DNA of 64,000 nt from Paralichthys olivaceus (Eukaryota > Chordata > Actinopteri > Pleuronectiformes > Paralichthyidae): the NCBI RefSeq assembly GCF_024713975.1, contig NC_091095.1, forward strand, positions 1,504,001 through 1,568,000. Direction: 5' to 3'. Within the stretch, counting starts at the first letter, position 1. The number at the start of each line of letters is the position of its first letter. The translations under genes and the position numbers were made by a program. Shown piece by piece: positions 15,001-27,127 of this stretch. The notes below the pieces were generated by a model, which did not search any database, was not told the origin of the DNA, and was given only the letters and a program-made list of their open reading frames with translations.

Positions 15001-15389
15001 GAAATTTGGTGGGTGGTACCCACGTGTAGCACACCTGAATGTATACCTGCTAATGTTGGTGTAGAAGAGGTGAAAGACTCAGGTTTGTTAGATTTGTGAG
15101 GTCATGTGACCATGATCTCTCAGTCTGCCTTTAGGGATCATTCACATTTTCAACAGTTGAAGATGAACTGATAAGATTTCAGTGATCAAAGTGTCTCTGG
15201 TGGAGAAAAACCACCACAGGACGATAATTCAAGTTTTTATCGTCTCTTGTTCTCCACAGACAACGACCTGACTTTTTGTTTTAATTCTCTCGTTCATCAG
15301 GTTCTGTGGTGAATCCAAACCCAAACTTCCCTCTGGTCCCTCATGTCCGACATCAGGTCAATCTGAACTTCATCCAGCAGAAGAAATGA
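2..15389 (+). CDS. tut4: TUT4 (ZCCHC11) terminal uridylyltransferase, 5'-partial, 29 exons
   Basis: This enzyme adds uridines to RNA 3' ends; in vertebrates it acts on pre-let-7 (with LIN28) and on mRNAs with short poly(A) tails. Exons: 2-104, 193-341, 1451-1567, 1666-1843, 2253-2341, 2455-2506, 2814-2883, 3742-3868, 4297-4416, 6449-6643, 6794-6968, 7059-7585, 7915-8065, 8446-8532, 8873-8976, 9080-9137, 9750-9853, 9938-10027, 10749-10862, 10959-11036, 11211-11388, 11473-11520, 11680-11762, 11891-12006, 12539-12693, 12802-12899, 13353-13899, 14734-14898, 15301-15389. All have GT-AG borders and the frame closes: 1388 residues visible. Order: matrin-type C2H2 finger (residues 85-123), inactive nucleotidyltransferase (from about 130, with D202 kept but N204 at the second catalytic site), PAP-associated domain (about 410-460), acidic linker, CCHC knuckle C640/C643/H648/C653, active transferase with D734, D736 and D795, second PAP-associated domain, knuckles at 1020-1033 and 1062-1075, then a Pro/Gln-rich tail. 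The tail phrase LNDPSIIFAQPA and the WPY..QNF block point to TUT4 rather than TUT7. The N-terminal exons lie outside the window. Confidence 0.95.
342..1450. repeat. tut4 intron with a teleost dispersed repeat
   Basis: This 1.1-kb intron carries, from about 364, the phrase GGGCTGTCAAAATTACTCC followed by paired CGAATAT motifs. That resembles the terminus of a non-autonomous hAT-like repeat common in fish. I could not find the matching opposite end, so its extent is unknown. A minus-strand open frame at 674-940 contains a run of Glu codons and has no recognisable domain; it is probably part of the same repeat. Confidence 0.35.
3215..3405. repeat. teleost dispersed repeat (hairpin type) in a tut4 intron
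   Basis: The segment reads from TATATAAAGCTTTTCTAGTC through CCATTCACCCATTCACACC to CTTGCCCAAGGACACTTCAGC. I recognise this as a very common percomorph interspersed repeat. It lies wholly within an intron and carries no gene. Confidence 0.6.
4417..6448. repeat. Large tut4 intron with a LINE 3'-end relic (about 4790-4915)
   Basis: Most of this 2-kb intron shows no recognisable structure. Around 4790-4915 the plus strand can be read as a decayed peptide ending WRDNISHQAGEPL. It resembles the conserved C-terminal phrase (R-W-R-D-Y-V-S-R-L-A-W-E-R-L type) found at the 3' end of fish non-LTR retrotransposon ORFs, so this is probably a short, dead LINE fragment. A GAAT microrepeat sits at about 4669-4686. 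Confidence 0.4.
9226..9728. mobile_element. Probable MITE in a tut4 intron
   Basis: The intron between exons 16 and 17 holds a roughly 500-bp segment with imperfect inverted ends. The left end has CTTCAGACATGCACTGAA and the right end has TTCAGCTCATGTCTGAAAA. It has no coding capacity. The ends resemble short non-autonomous DNA elements common in fish introns. The exact borders and target duplication are not resolved. Confidence 0.45.
14925..15290. repeat. Likely dispersed teleost repeat in the last tut4 intron
   Basis: The phrase TGTGAACATAGTATCTCAAG followed by a 'gaaatttggt' motif resembles a widespread percomorph interspersed repeat. The borders are not clear. Confidence 0.3.
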
Positions 15390-15640
15390 CCTCGTCTTTC
15401 ATTTGAGTTCGGTTCGTGGTCAGTAACATAACAGAGCAGAGTCACGTACTCTTTGCATCATTTGATCACAGGAAATTTTTAAAATGAATTTTATCATTTT
15501 TGTACAGTTTTTATGTTTTACTTTTTGTCTCATTACATTGATTTGTGATACAAATGTCAAATATTTTAATACCCCCGTTTTTGAGGGGGTCCAAAAGTGT
15601 TTTTATTTTATGTGTAAAGTAAGGAGGACAAATGTAAACC

Positions 15641-15646
15641 TTTATT
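15641..15646 (-). terminator. First minus-strand AATAAA after the C1orf87 homolog
   Basis: On the minus strand this is the first AATAAA downstream of the stop at 16013. It lies inside the predicted tut4 3' UTR, so the two 3' ends may overlap antisense. A second copy is at 15607-15602. Confidence 0.35.
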
Positions 15647-15808
15647 TTTATTAGCTGTATTCATACTTTGCTTGCCGCAAGATGAAGGCTTTGAATAGAC
15701 GTTTGTTTCAAAAACAATCTAACGTGTCACCCTCAGTATTTAGTGCCAAAAGCAGGGATAGCAAGAAAAAAGGGAAAAATCTCAAAACCTAAAAAAAGCT
15801 ACAAAAAA

Positions 15809-15814
15809 AATAAA
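15809..15814 (+). terminator. Candidate tut4 polyadenylation signal (AATAAA)
   Basis: AATAAA lies about 420 bp after the tut4 stop codon in an A-rich stretch and is followed by a GT-rich segment (GTTGGTTGTGTCTGTGG). This would give a short 3' UTR at 15390 to about 15835. Confidence 0.5.
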
Positions 15815-16012
15815 GAAAAAAGCGAACAAGTTGGTTGTGTCTGTGGCTTCATCCGTTTCTATCAGTGTTTGTAAAGATGGACGACATTATCGCTCTATAC
15901 GTCGTGAACGTTCTCAACAAATACATATAGTATAATATAATATATACTCAACATAAATACATTGAGATCTTTTCCTTCGGGAGGTGAAATAACTTTTTTA
16001 AAATTTCTTCTC

Positions 16013-17733
16013 TCAGTTCCGTTCCTCTGGGAACGCGCAGGTCTCAATGAAGTGAAGAAGGTTTCTGTGATAAATCTGTAACAACACAAGATGAATTAGA
16101 GGAATTAATTCCACATTTTTCAACTGAAAGTTAAAGTCACATTGTTTTATTGTCGTTTTTTATAAAAACCAAAAAGCTCCAGAGAAACGATCTGAAACAA
16201 ACTGAGCTCCTGTGAGAATATCTGATCTCCTCTTGGTGAATGTTTTTCTTTTGTACTTCATTACTAAATTAAATAAATGTTTTAGCTCCAACGTTTAACT
16301 GGGACTGAAAATACAAGACTTCAAAACTCTGAACGTTCGAACACGTGGGGAGTCATTTGCTCCTCACCTGCTCCGGGTCGTTTTCATCAGAAAAAATTTG
16401 GAGTAGCAGAGAAAACGTGGGTAATTTCAGAGGGACGCCATTTCTCAGGAACAGTCGAGTGATGTCGGATCGATTCACGGTTCCTCTGGAAGAAGGATCC
16501 AGAGCCGCCACCTCGACCTCTGCTGACCTCAGAGAGGAGAGCAGCCAATCAGAGAGCTCCCTCCTGACGGCTGAGGAGAGCTCGTTGGTTCCTCTTCGCT
16601 CGGACGAACAGTTCTGAGAGGAAACCAGAGGGAAGAGGGTGAGTGTGAGTTCATGTCTGCAGTCATCAGGAAATAGAGACTTTATTTTAGAGCTTAAAAA
16701 GACAAACATGTGCTCGTGTGAAATAGAAAAATAAAGATTTATCATTTCATCTTATGATTTGATTCAAAATAACTTCTTTATTAAACTAAAAGTCTGCTCT
16801 TATCAGTTTTATCCACTGATTCCTGATGTAATGAGCGATGACTTTGACAGTGAGGCTTTATCAAGTTTATATTTTACTGTCTCCTGTGCTGCAGCTGCTC
16901 TGCAATCAGCGACGTGAGGAGTCTTGGGGTGAATGTAGGACCTGGAGCGATCACCAGTGGGAGCTGTCACACACGACCTGTCAGGAACCTGCAGAGATTA
17001 GATTATATTATAGTTGCATTTGTTAGTTTCTTTCTATTTCTGCATGTGTTTATTTCTGTCTATTCACTTTTAAATGTGTCAGCTTCAGTCCTCTCTAACA
17101 TACAAGCCCCTCGATATTGAACTCACGTGCAGTACTTCAGTAAAAGTACTTATTTACTCTCCGCTACCTTGCAACACTTTCTTACTGTGTAACAGAAGAT
17201 TCTTCAGATTATAATTCAGTCGTCATCACTTCCTCTGATCACAGTAAACTCTCCCACACAGTTTCACCTCTTTGATCACATCCCAAAGTGCAGAGTTCCC
17301 TCTGTTCTCTCGTCGACTGTGAGACGCTGACGCTTCTGGTTTTTCTGCAGGTTTCCCTGAGCGGTCGTCTGCTGCCTCGGCTGCTGTTTCCTCTTGGTCC
17401 GTGTCCCGTCTGCTAACATGGAGGAGGTGGGGTTTATAACTTATTCATGGTGTCCATCTTTATTTACTGTCTGTGGTTGAAAACATACAAGCAACAATAA
17501 CAAAACAAAGAAATCAACAACCTCACCGTCAATAAACATTTCCTGAGTTAAAGGTTCACCCTCCGAGCTGTAGCTTAGATATTTATACATATTTATATTT
17601 ATACCTTGATGTATCATCATACTCACTCGTGTGGCTCTTGAATAAATTGCTTGACCTGTTTGCTTCCTACGATCTTGACAACGAGTCTGGGGACAGTTTT
17701 TGTCTTTGCTCCCGTCGTGTTTTTCTGAGCCAT
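16013..17733 (-). CDS. C1orf87: C1orf87 homolog (EF-hand-like protein), short form
   Basis: Five minus-strand exons splice in frame: 17733-17627, 17412-17268, 16988-16878, 16613-16368 and 16075-16013, giving 223 residues. Three parts match my recollection of human C1orf87: an N-terminal block VVKIVGSKQVKQF (residues 18-30), a middle TGDRSRSYIH segment, and an EF-hand-like module with RREL, loop D160 to D171 and RLFLRNGVPLKLPT. The loop is non-canonical (Arg at position 5, Asp at position 12), so calcium binding is doubtful. Human C1orf87 (about 546 residues) has further EF-hand-like units after this; here a TGA follows shortly after the first module. This could be a genuine short fish form, a truncated gene, or one whose last exon I have mis-ended. 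The function is unknown. The gene converges on tut4, with 624 bp between the stop codons. Confidence 0.75.
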
Positions 17734-17950
17734 GACGGTGATGTGATGAAAACAGACTAATCGCTCACTCAGCTTTTAATACAGCAAACACCTCGTCCCT
17801 CTATAATCATCCTTCACTTACATGTACAATTACTCCATCTCTGTTTTCTAGCTCTCTCTCTCTCTGGTTTGCTTTTTTCACCTCACCGACCAAGTGGATC
17901 CTGTTTCTTGTTGTGTGTCTGAGGTGTCGAGCTTCCTGTTTGTTCTTTCT

Positions 17951-17970
17951 GCACCATGGTTACGGTCCCG
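17951..17970 (-). promoter_or_regulatory. RFX X-box-like half site and GC box upstream of the C1orf87 homolog
   Basis: About 220 bp upstream of the minus-strand ATG, the minus strand reads GTAACCATGG next to CGGGAC, close to a CCCGCCCC GC box. GTAACC-AT is a good left half of an RFX X-box (GTNRCC AT RGYAAC), but the right half is poor. X-boxes mark ciliary genes. Confidence 0.3.
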
Positions 17971-20900
17971 CCCCTCGGCCTGCGGCGCCCGACACGCTGC
18001 AGCAGCCAGTGAACGACTGAGTGATTCATGATGCAAACCATTAAAACCTGCTGCAGGAGATTATAAAAATCAGCCTGTGAGGAGTCTCTCTCTCAGGATT
18101 TCACAAAGCTGCTTTTCCTTTGAATCACTTTCCTGTTCTGATCTTCAGCAGAGAAGAATCTGTCTGTTCAGCAGCCTGATGCTGGTTTTATCAGAGCTGC
18201 TGGAAACACTGAGACTGAACCACACTGACGTTGCTCTATAATGAAAATGATTATTGGAGCTTTAGGTCCTTCAGTAAATCTGTCTCTTCTCTTTACGAGC
18301 CTCTGGCCATTGATGAACAAGGGAATCAACTGTTTGAAGTTAACTTACATTTTGCTCAATCATTAATTAGAAAGATTTTTCTAATTAAAAATGTCCAGGA
18401 GCGATAAAGAAGCAGCTTTGATAAGAGGCCTGGGCAGAGATAGAGGGTCTAATTACATTAATTACTCTCTACCTGCAGGAGGAATCTGAGTCAATAGGTT
18501 CTGCAGCCTTTTAATCTTTTCATAGAATAAATCAGGAAGTGGACGACTGAGCAGCTTTAGCTGGAGTCGTCCCTCTTTCCTTTTGATTTGCAGGAATGAA
18601 GTTTATTTAATGGTCTTAATCACTGTGAAAATGGACGCTCGTGCTTCTCGCCATTGTCAGTGCCTACACGACATGTGGCTCTTTAATTGCTCGGCTGCGG
18701 CTGAAGTGTGAAAGTCAAACACGCAGAGTCCAGATCCCAGCGATCAAACGAGCAGCAGGCAGGAAGTTGCCGCCATCTTGATCTGACAGTAAACCAAAGT
18801 AGACGTGCAGGTATTGATTTAACGCTCAGATTCACTAGAGACCCTGCGCTCGCACTCGATGCCTCCTGCTGCTTAGATTCACTCTGCTCACGCTCCAACT
18901 GGAACGTTTGCACGCTTCTCCTCGCGATGCTTCAGGTTCATTTTCCTGAGCTGGAAAATCAAATCGCTGGAAAATGTTTTGGCCCCGATGAACATTTACG
19001 GATGTTGACTTCCTGGATGTTATTTCATGGGCTTCGTTTCGACGGCAGGAACATTTATAGAAAGTGTGTGTTTCTATCAGCACCACAAAAAGTCCCAGTT
19101 CAGGGGGAAGAGATGGACGGACTGACCTCTGACCCCACGATACAGATGTTACACAGGAAAAGTCCTGTATCACGTCACTACTTCACAGTTTAGTTCAGAT
19201 GATTCAGGATGAAACACGACGTCAGGGTCCCCTCTCCGTGTCCACAGATCCGACTGCCAGCCTCATTTATGCATTTGGCTCAGACGATCTTTTCGCACAC
19301 AGGCTTTAATTGATTAGCAGCCCAATTAAAGAGCAGCGACGGGTGGGGGGGTGGAGGAGGAGGTGACAGCATCACGACGATCTCCTCTCCTCCTGAGTAA
19401 TTCTTTTACAGAATTTCTAAACGGGTTTGCCCGGGACTGATAATGGATGTCGGGGCTGTCTAAACATGCCCCTGGAAAGTCGGCTCAGCCCCTCAGCTGA
19501 GATAAAACAGACAAATTACTCAGAGAGGAAAGTACAAGGAACGAAAACTCCTGCAGGCTTTTATCGGACGTTTGGAGAGTTTGTGTTTGTAGCTGCACCT
19601 TGTTCTTCGTCTGTGAATCAGTGTGAGTGAGTTTTTTTGGGACAGATTCAGTTCAGAATGATGAATTCATCCTTTAATGGGTTATCGGCATCTCGTTAAC
19701 CTTTGCCTACGTGCAAATGATGTGTTGGATTAAACAATGAGGCCTGAACATGGCAGGCACTATATCTCTGTAGCAGCCGCGTGGAGGGATACATCGATCA
19801 AAGCGTCACGTCCGTGATCTCCTCCTGCTGCGCTGCATCCATCACCGGCTCCTCCTCTGGATCAGGAGGCAGCGTCGTTTAACATTTTTATAAATGCAGG
19901 AAGTAAGTGACATTATAACGTCCTTCACAGACTGATGGTCTCAAAGCCCAAGAAAGACTGAGGTTTGCAAAACCTGCAGTCGCACATGAGTGGCATCGTC
20001 ACCTGTGTAGAAACACATTTAACACGTTACAGTGAAGTTCTCAAAGTTTCTCTTTCTCAAAACCAAGATCAAATGTTCAACTCTCCAGGGAAACGTGTTA
20101 GCTGAAAGACTTTCTATTGATTTGACTGAAAACCCTGCGCTCGCACTCAAACAGCTCCAGCTTGAGCTTCGATTTCTCTGCTGTGCGCTTGCACTCAGAC
20201 ATTTTGTTGCTTGGACAGACTTCCTGTTCTCCGGCTTCAGGCTCTTCTCCTCACGCTGCTTCTGTGAACAATAATCAGACTTAGCTGGAGGTCACAGTGC
20301 AAATATTTCACTCGAGTGTTCACGAACATTCTCATAAGAGCAGAAGTGAAACGACTGCAACAAGCAAAAGCAAAGAATAAAACATAATGAATCAGACCTG
20401 CATCAGTGCAGGATTATGAATCTGTGTTTTAATTTGACAGGCTGCATCATGGACCTGCTTCTCTTCTAAGGAGCTGTCGTACTGTTCCCTGCGTTGAAAT
20501 GCAAATAGATTTTTCCTGACCCCTCTGCAGCGCACGTGGAGGCTCGGCAGCTTTCAGAGTGACCTGCTGTTTGTGTGAAGAGGCCGTGATGCAGCGGGTG
20601 TCGACGGGAGGAGACAGATCAGCAGGTGATATCGAGAGACACTGGAAAACAGGATAATGTGATGAAGATTGTTCTTTTGGAGCATGAATGGATTCAGTTC
20701 TGATCTTCAACCATCTCAATGGTTAGTTTAAGTTAAACAGGAGACAAAGAACAGCTGCGTCTCAATATGTTTAAAGTTTGCAGCTGCACTTCTTCTTGTT
20801 CGACACTGACTCTTTCAGAACAAAAGGTTTGTTTGTGTCAGAATGATCTTTAAAGACGTTCTTTACCTCCTCACATCATTTCTTTATCAAATGCTTGTGA

Positions 20901-21421
20901 AGCAGCTGATCTCAAAGCCTTCGACCAACACGAGATGAAAGCAGCTGATGAAAGCTTCTTATAATGAGGTGTTGTCGTCCTGTTGACCTGCTGAGACGAC
21001 CTGCAGCGTGTCCCAGGTGTGACACTGATTGTTGTGATCGAGGCGAGTTAGAAACTTTTCAATAGAAACTCACGATTCATCTGTTTAATTCACTGATTTA
21101 ATATAAAAACAGCCTCAGACTCCACAGTGTTGAGATCTGTGTTGATATTTAGTTCAGGTCAAACTCATTTCTCCAGCAGCGCTGATAAAGTCACCTTCCA
21201 CAGACGGATACGACCGAGCTTCTCCAATAAAATATTCAAACTAGAAGGAGGTGTTGGTGGGGGGGGGATACGCTGCAGACTGATGTAAATCTGCTCTGAA
21301 TTTCTGGAGCCGACGATCATCTATCAGAGAAGCTTTCTGGGCTTCCTCTGCCGCCGCTTATCTGTCTGGCGGAGGATGCCCAGGAGACGGGCACGTATAA
21401 TAAGTGTGTGAGTGCTCTGTC

Positions 21422-21426
<5 letters not shown>

Positions 21427-21459
<33 letters not shown>
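21427..21459. repeat. (GT)n microsatellite
   Basis: An uninterrupted GT dinucleotide run of about 33 bp in the gene-free interval. Confidence 0.95.
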
Positions 21460-24400
21460 TCCAGAGACAATTTCTCTGCAACCATCACAACACATTCATC
21501 CTCAGATGCTGCAGAGAAAAACTGCAAAAGAGGAATAACGAGAGGAAAACCAGTGAAACTCAATGACGTGATGACGGAGGTTATACTTCCACTCTGTCAT
21601 TGTGGTATGACCATCATGTGATGGGCCGAGTTAGTTTAATATCATTCAGGCCTTCATGTCCACGAAGGAGACTGTTTGTGTGCTAACTTGTCGACTGTTT
21701 CCACAAAACTGAACACAATGATCCTGCTGCTTTTTCATATGAGCAACACAAACTACAGAAAATGTCCAGACCCAGTTTTCTGGACATTTTCCAGAGTTCG
21801 TGTCTGAAAATCATTAAAAAATGATTTTGTGTTGAAAGGTACGATGGTAGACCAGTGACCTGACCAGGGTTTGTGTCCACCCTCCATCCAATGGATCAAC
21901 ACGACCGATCTGTCATCAACCTGCACACGACCCCACTCTTTCTATCACTGAAAGTAAAAAGAATCACTGCAACTTCATCTGAAACAAGGTAAGAACACAA
22001 ACATCTTCCTCCAAATCCATCAGTGAGCTGCTCCCGACCAGGAGATCATTTATCTGCTGTCAGGACGACTGCAGGCGGGCGGACGACACTCAGCAGCCAC
22101 GTGTTGTCAGAGCGGCCAGCAGAACACGCCGGTGTGTCTGAGATGAGACTTGCAGGGTAGAAAAAAAAAAAGGTTAATAAGGACGTCTCCTCTTTACCGG
22201 AGAGACGGCGCCGTCACTTTGCCGGTGAGGGAGCCTTGAACAGGTCTGTGCCACATGCGGCGCAGGAATATTTTAGAATATTAATTGCTCACTTAGTATG
22301 CTGTTGTCATATGGCTTTTATTAGTATTCCATCAAGTCAATGAGGCGTGAAAGGGCCAGATGCTGTGTCCTCATCTATCCCACGTATACTCTTGTCAGTT
22401 ATTAGAGTGTCAGTCTGCTCATCACCTCAGCAATCTGATGTCGTGTATTTATTAACTGGACCAGTGGCTTTAAAACACATCAATAACACTCAGGTCCGCA
22501 TTATACAAATGTGGGATGAAGAGTGAGGACAGTGACCTGGAGGCTTGATTCCAAACGTGCATCCAACCAAAACTTTATAAACCAAAGGAAACTAGAACCA
22601 TGGAGATATAATGTTCCAAAGCCCCTTTCACGTCAGTGTGTCGCTCTGCGTCACCTCTCAGAGAACACCCACTCTGCAGGGACTCAACGCCAAATGCACC
22701 AAATCAAGAGGTTAATGGTTGTTTGGTAAATCGTTGCTGTTCGTGTCTGTGGCTCCAAAGATCCCATCTACTCATATTCCTGGTTGTGAGGTCAGACCGG
22801 CGGCTATTTCCATCAGTGTCACTAATGAAATGAAATAAATGTGATTGCAGTGACAGAATACCCCCCCTCCCCCACAGGACGGTAAATGCCAGGAGATGAA
22901 TCCCGGCCTCACAGGAGCCTCCGCCCCGTTCACCTTGAGGGAACCCGCTCTGAATGACACGTGACGATGGCGACGGCAGCAAGGTCAGATGTTCGGCTGC
23001 ACGAATATAAACTGTGAGATTAAACTGCTGCCATCACCACGGTTACATAACAGCAACAACAACAGTCTGACAGACGCTGACGAATGGCGTCATTATGGAG
23101 AACGAGATGAAGCCGCATTATGAGCAAATAAAGAATCTTTGTTTGAGGATTAATTGGAAATGTTTGGTCCACTTCCTCCTCCCACTCGTCATTGTCTGTA
23201 CAGGTGTAATTAAGAGCTGGCGATGTTTTATCGGTGAGATGTTTGGATATAGCAGACGTCATCTCTCTTTCAGCTGTAGCTCGTAAATCTCGAGAACCCT
23301 TCATCTTATCACTTGATGTGTTTTTTGTTAAAAGCCCAAAGAAGAGCAGCATCAAGTTTGAACATGTGATGCATTCAGTATCGATCCATTTGTAATAAAC
23401 TGCTCGTCAGTGGAAATGAGGCCACATGTTAACAGTCAGTCTGCAGAGATCAACACGTCTCCTCCAGCAACATTCATATATTCACTTCCTTTCTCTTCAA
23501 AGTAAAAGTTAGCAGCTGCAATGGCTTTATGTTGCGCTTTTATTTTGAAAAGTTGTGAACGTATATGTCTGAAGATTGTGTCGCTTGTTCAACAAACTCT
23601 GAAATGAAACAATAACTTCAGTTCAGGAAATCATTCAAACTAATATATTAACCACAAAAACAAATCATATTCACTTTCATTTAGTGAAAAACATTCATTA
23701 TAAGATCTTCAGTGCAGATAAACCAGGTAGGATGAACACAGAGTTTTCTAACTTCACTCGCACCATAGACTGTTTTTAAAAAGTTCTGCACACGGGGAAT
23801 AATTCTAAAGTATCGACAAAGGACGAGAGAGCCCAACATTACAAACACACAGGTTTACAGCGCTGCGCTATTTCTGACTAAATAACAAAACTAGCTGGCG
23901 CACGTTTAAGCGAAGAGCTGAAATAAATCAGTTGCGGTGAAGGAAAGATGCCGTGAGCGGAGATTCCTCGCTGTAGCCAAACAGGGCGGCCCTGCCTGAG
24001 CAAGCCCCGGCTCCTCCAGCTCACCATTTGTGATAATTAAATTTTCACAGAGCAGATTTTGTCTCTTTGACACATTGAGGGGAAGCTGTGAAAAGACCAT
24101 TTTCCCTTTGAGGACGTCTGCGGAGGGAAAGCAGCAGAAACTAATGTGTTTCATCAGGGAAAACACAGCCTGCTCAAAACAATTCCATCTGCCAGAGGTT
24201 TCCATTATCACGTCTGTGATGGAGGACACCGGCAGCGGAGGGGAAGACCACGAGACAAATCTTTTTCCAAAGCAAAAATGCATGAAGCGATAAAGATCCT
24301 CTGCAAGAAATATTGGGTTCTTGGAAAAAGAACCGTTATGAGAAGTTCAACACATTTTCCTTCTCAGAATTTCAACAGAATTTCCTTTCTGTTGCAGAGT

Positions 24401-27089
24401 CTCTGTTAACCCCAAAGAGAAATGAGACAGTGATGCCGAGGTGCTGAGGAGAGGCAGGTATCCTTGAGGAGCACGAGGGGAATACGTTAATGTGATATTG
24501 ATCCGAGTGACAGCATCAGCTCAGATGAACAGAAAGGTCGCAGCCACTGTCTCTGACTTTAGCTCGTGTGTCCACCGCTGACGCTGACACAGACGTAAAT
24601 ACAGATCACACCAGGACAGATCGTCAAATGGATACTAAGATCAACTGTTCAAATCCGGAGCGGAGAGCCACAAACCACTTTCCCCCCACCTCCATCTATG
24701 ATGTGGTTTATGTGGAACGTCCTGAATGAGCGGTGCAGGGTTTCCCAGGCCGGCTGCTGATTACTGTCTGTGATGAGAAATAAAGTGAAGCTGTCGCCGT
24801 GTGAGTTAATGTTGGGATGTGTTTGTGCCACAGCTGAACCAGAGGCGCAGCACATCTGGCACAGAGACTCCCTCTCAGCACGTTCATCGATTCCCAACCA
24901 TCACCGTTTAATAACAGGAGCAGACACGACGCATGTTTGTGTCTCTTAAGTTTGTCAGATTTAAAACAACAAGAGTCTAATGAGTCTCTTAAAAACCGTT
25001 TCCTTTAATCGATGTTTGCAGAGGCAGCGTGTTAACTCGGCTGCAGAGATCACGTGTGTGTTTTTGTTCACGGCACCTTATCACCAAAAGCTCTTTTTAC
25101 TTCTTCATCCACGTCGTGTTTGTCTAAACGTCTTCATCCAGAGAAATTAGTTTCACTCTCAGATGCTGAAAAAATCTCCTTCATCTAATATTCAACACAA
25201 TTCACCTCTTTAATTTCTGCTCACTTTTCTTTTCTTTTTTTTTCTTCCATTTGGAATATTAAGATCACAATGAAAACAGCAATGTCCATTTTTGAAATTA
25301 ATCTCCTGCTGAAATGAGACGTCAGCTCCGATGATCCGATGATTAATGCGATGGAACCAGCTCATCACAGCAGAGGATCATGATCACGGGAGTTAAATCC
25401 AGACAGTGTGTCACCTGTAGCTGCTCAGAGACGACATGTGAACAAAACCTCTGACAGAAAACTAAAACACAGAACCTGAGTCGAACACTTCCAAATCAAA
25501 AGTGTTCTGTTGTTGCAGTGTTTGTGTGTTTTTCCTCCCATGAGGCTTCAGTGTGAACATGAGAGCAGACGTCCCTCTGACCTTCAGTTTGAAGAGGATG
25601 CTCTGGATTTGATGGAGGGCCTTAAAATACATCAAGCCAATTTCATTTCATTGGAGGGAAATCAATATGGCCCAGTGTCCTATTTACCTGTAGAATATCC
25701 AGGGAGGGATGGAGGAGCAGAGGACGGTTGACCTGCTCCGACATGATTACACAGATATCCTCCTGCAGACGACTCGGACGAATCTATTTTATTTTTCGTT
25801 TTAAATTAGATTTTAATTTTCCATTTTCAAAATTGAGGGTTTCTCACAACAATGATCCTCGGCTGCTCAGTTAAAAAGTGTGTGAGTGTGTGTGACCTTG
25901 ATGGTTTTAAGGAAAATGACTCTTCATCCAAGCTGCCTGTGAGGATGAGAGGGAGACGAGTGACTCAAGAGCTTAATTTAGCCTTTGAATGTAAGAATAT
26001 GGCGGAAGCAGAGAAAGGATGAGGAGGGAGCAGGAATCGAACGTTTGTCTGAATCGGGTCATATCTGATTAAATTATACGAGTATCTAGTATTGAGGTTA
26101 ATATTCATCAGGCAGCCAGATAAGCCAGAGCCGCACAGACAGAGATTCTGTTATTCAGCAGGACTCGCTCATCGCTGCCGTCACAATCTCAGCTGATGAA
26201 CTCAGGAATAGAGAGAATCTGATTTCTCTTTCTTCATCCTCCTTTCACTCTACGTTCTCCTCCTCTCTGTCTCCACTGTGTTGTTCTTCACGTTAAAAAC
26301 TGAGAATCGCTTAAATCAATTGATTTGATTTGGGACTTCTTCTGTTCTTTATCTCAAGCTCATTTGTTTGTGACACACATTGTGTGTTGAGAGTTGCAGA
26401 TTCGTACAGTGTTATAATCAGATTTATAAATAAAATCTGTGAATGCTCGCTGACATTTGTAAATGTGCAGATTCGTCTGTAAATATATAAAAGGCTGAAA
26501 AGTGTTTTGCTCCAAAAAGACGAGACGAAAAAGTCCCGGAGCAGTTTGAACTGACGACCTGATGATTCAGTGTCTTTTCAACCATTAAGCATTTTCAATC
26601 TCTTCACATTCATTACTAAGATTCTGAACACGTGCAGATTCCTGATCACATTGATCTGATTACACACACACGGATGGAGATACAGTTACACAACTCTACA
26701 CACACACAGTCTGTTTGTCCTGTGATTCCTCTTCACTCTTTAAACCTCCTCAGGAAAATGTTGTACTTTTCCACCTTGACTCCATCTTGAATATTCTGCT
26801 TTTCTCACAGTCGGCCTCTGGTTCGGGTGAAATATGGCACGAGTGGAATAAAAGATTTCAGCCTCGTTGTGAATTATCTCTTAAATATACCAACAAGTTG
26901 CCACCGGGCTTCGTTTCTCGTCTATAAATATAAGAGCTGAGTTTTTCATCTCCCCTGAGCTCAGCACAGCCCGACTCTCAAAGCCCCCAGGACATATTAG
27001 AAAAGTTTTCAGGAGTTTTATATTTTGCATGAACCGGTCTCATAGTCTCCGAGGATTATCAGACTAAAATACCTGCATGTGATAAGACA

Positions 27090-27124
<35 letters not shown>
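27090..27124. repeat. (CA)n microsatellite
   Basis: An uninterrupted CA dinucleotide run of about 35 bp. Confidence 0.95.

Positions 27125-27127
<3 letters not shown>

Noticed and set aside
17527..17567. Extra exon of the C1orf87 homolog
   Set aside because: It has acceptable splice borders, but including it breaks the phase with the next exon, whereas joining 17627 directly to 17412 keeps the frame and good sequence similarity.
18708..19193. 161-residue open frame in the gene-free interval
   Set aside because: No recognisable domain, no splice partners, and an opposing open frame of similar length; likely chance.
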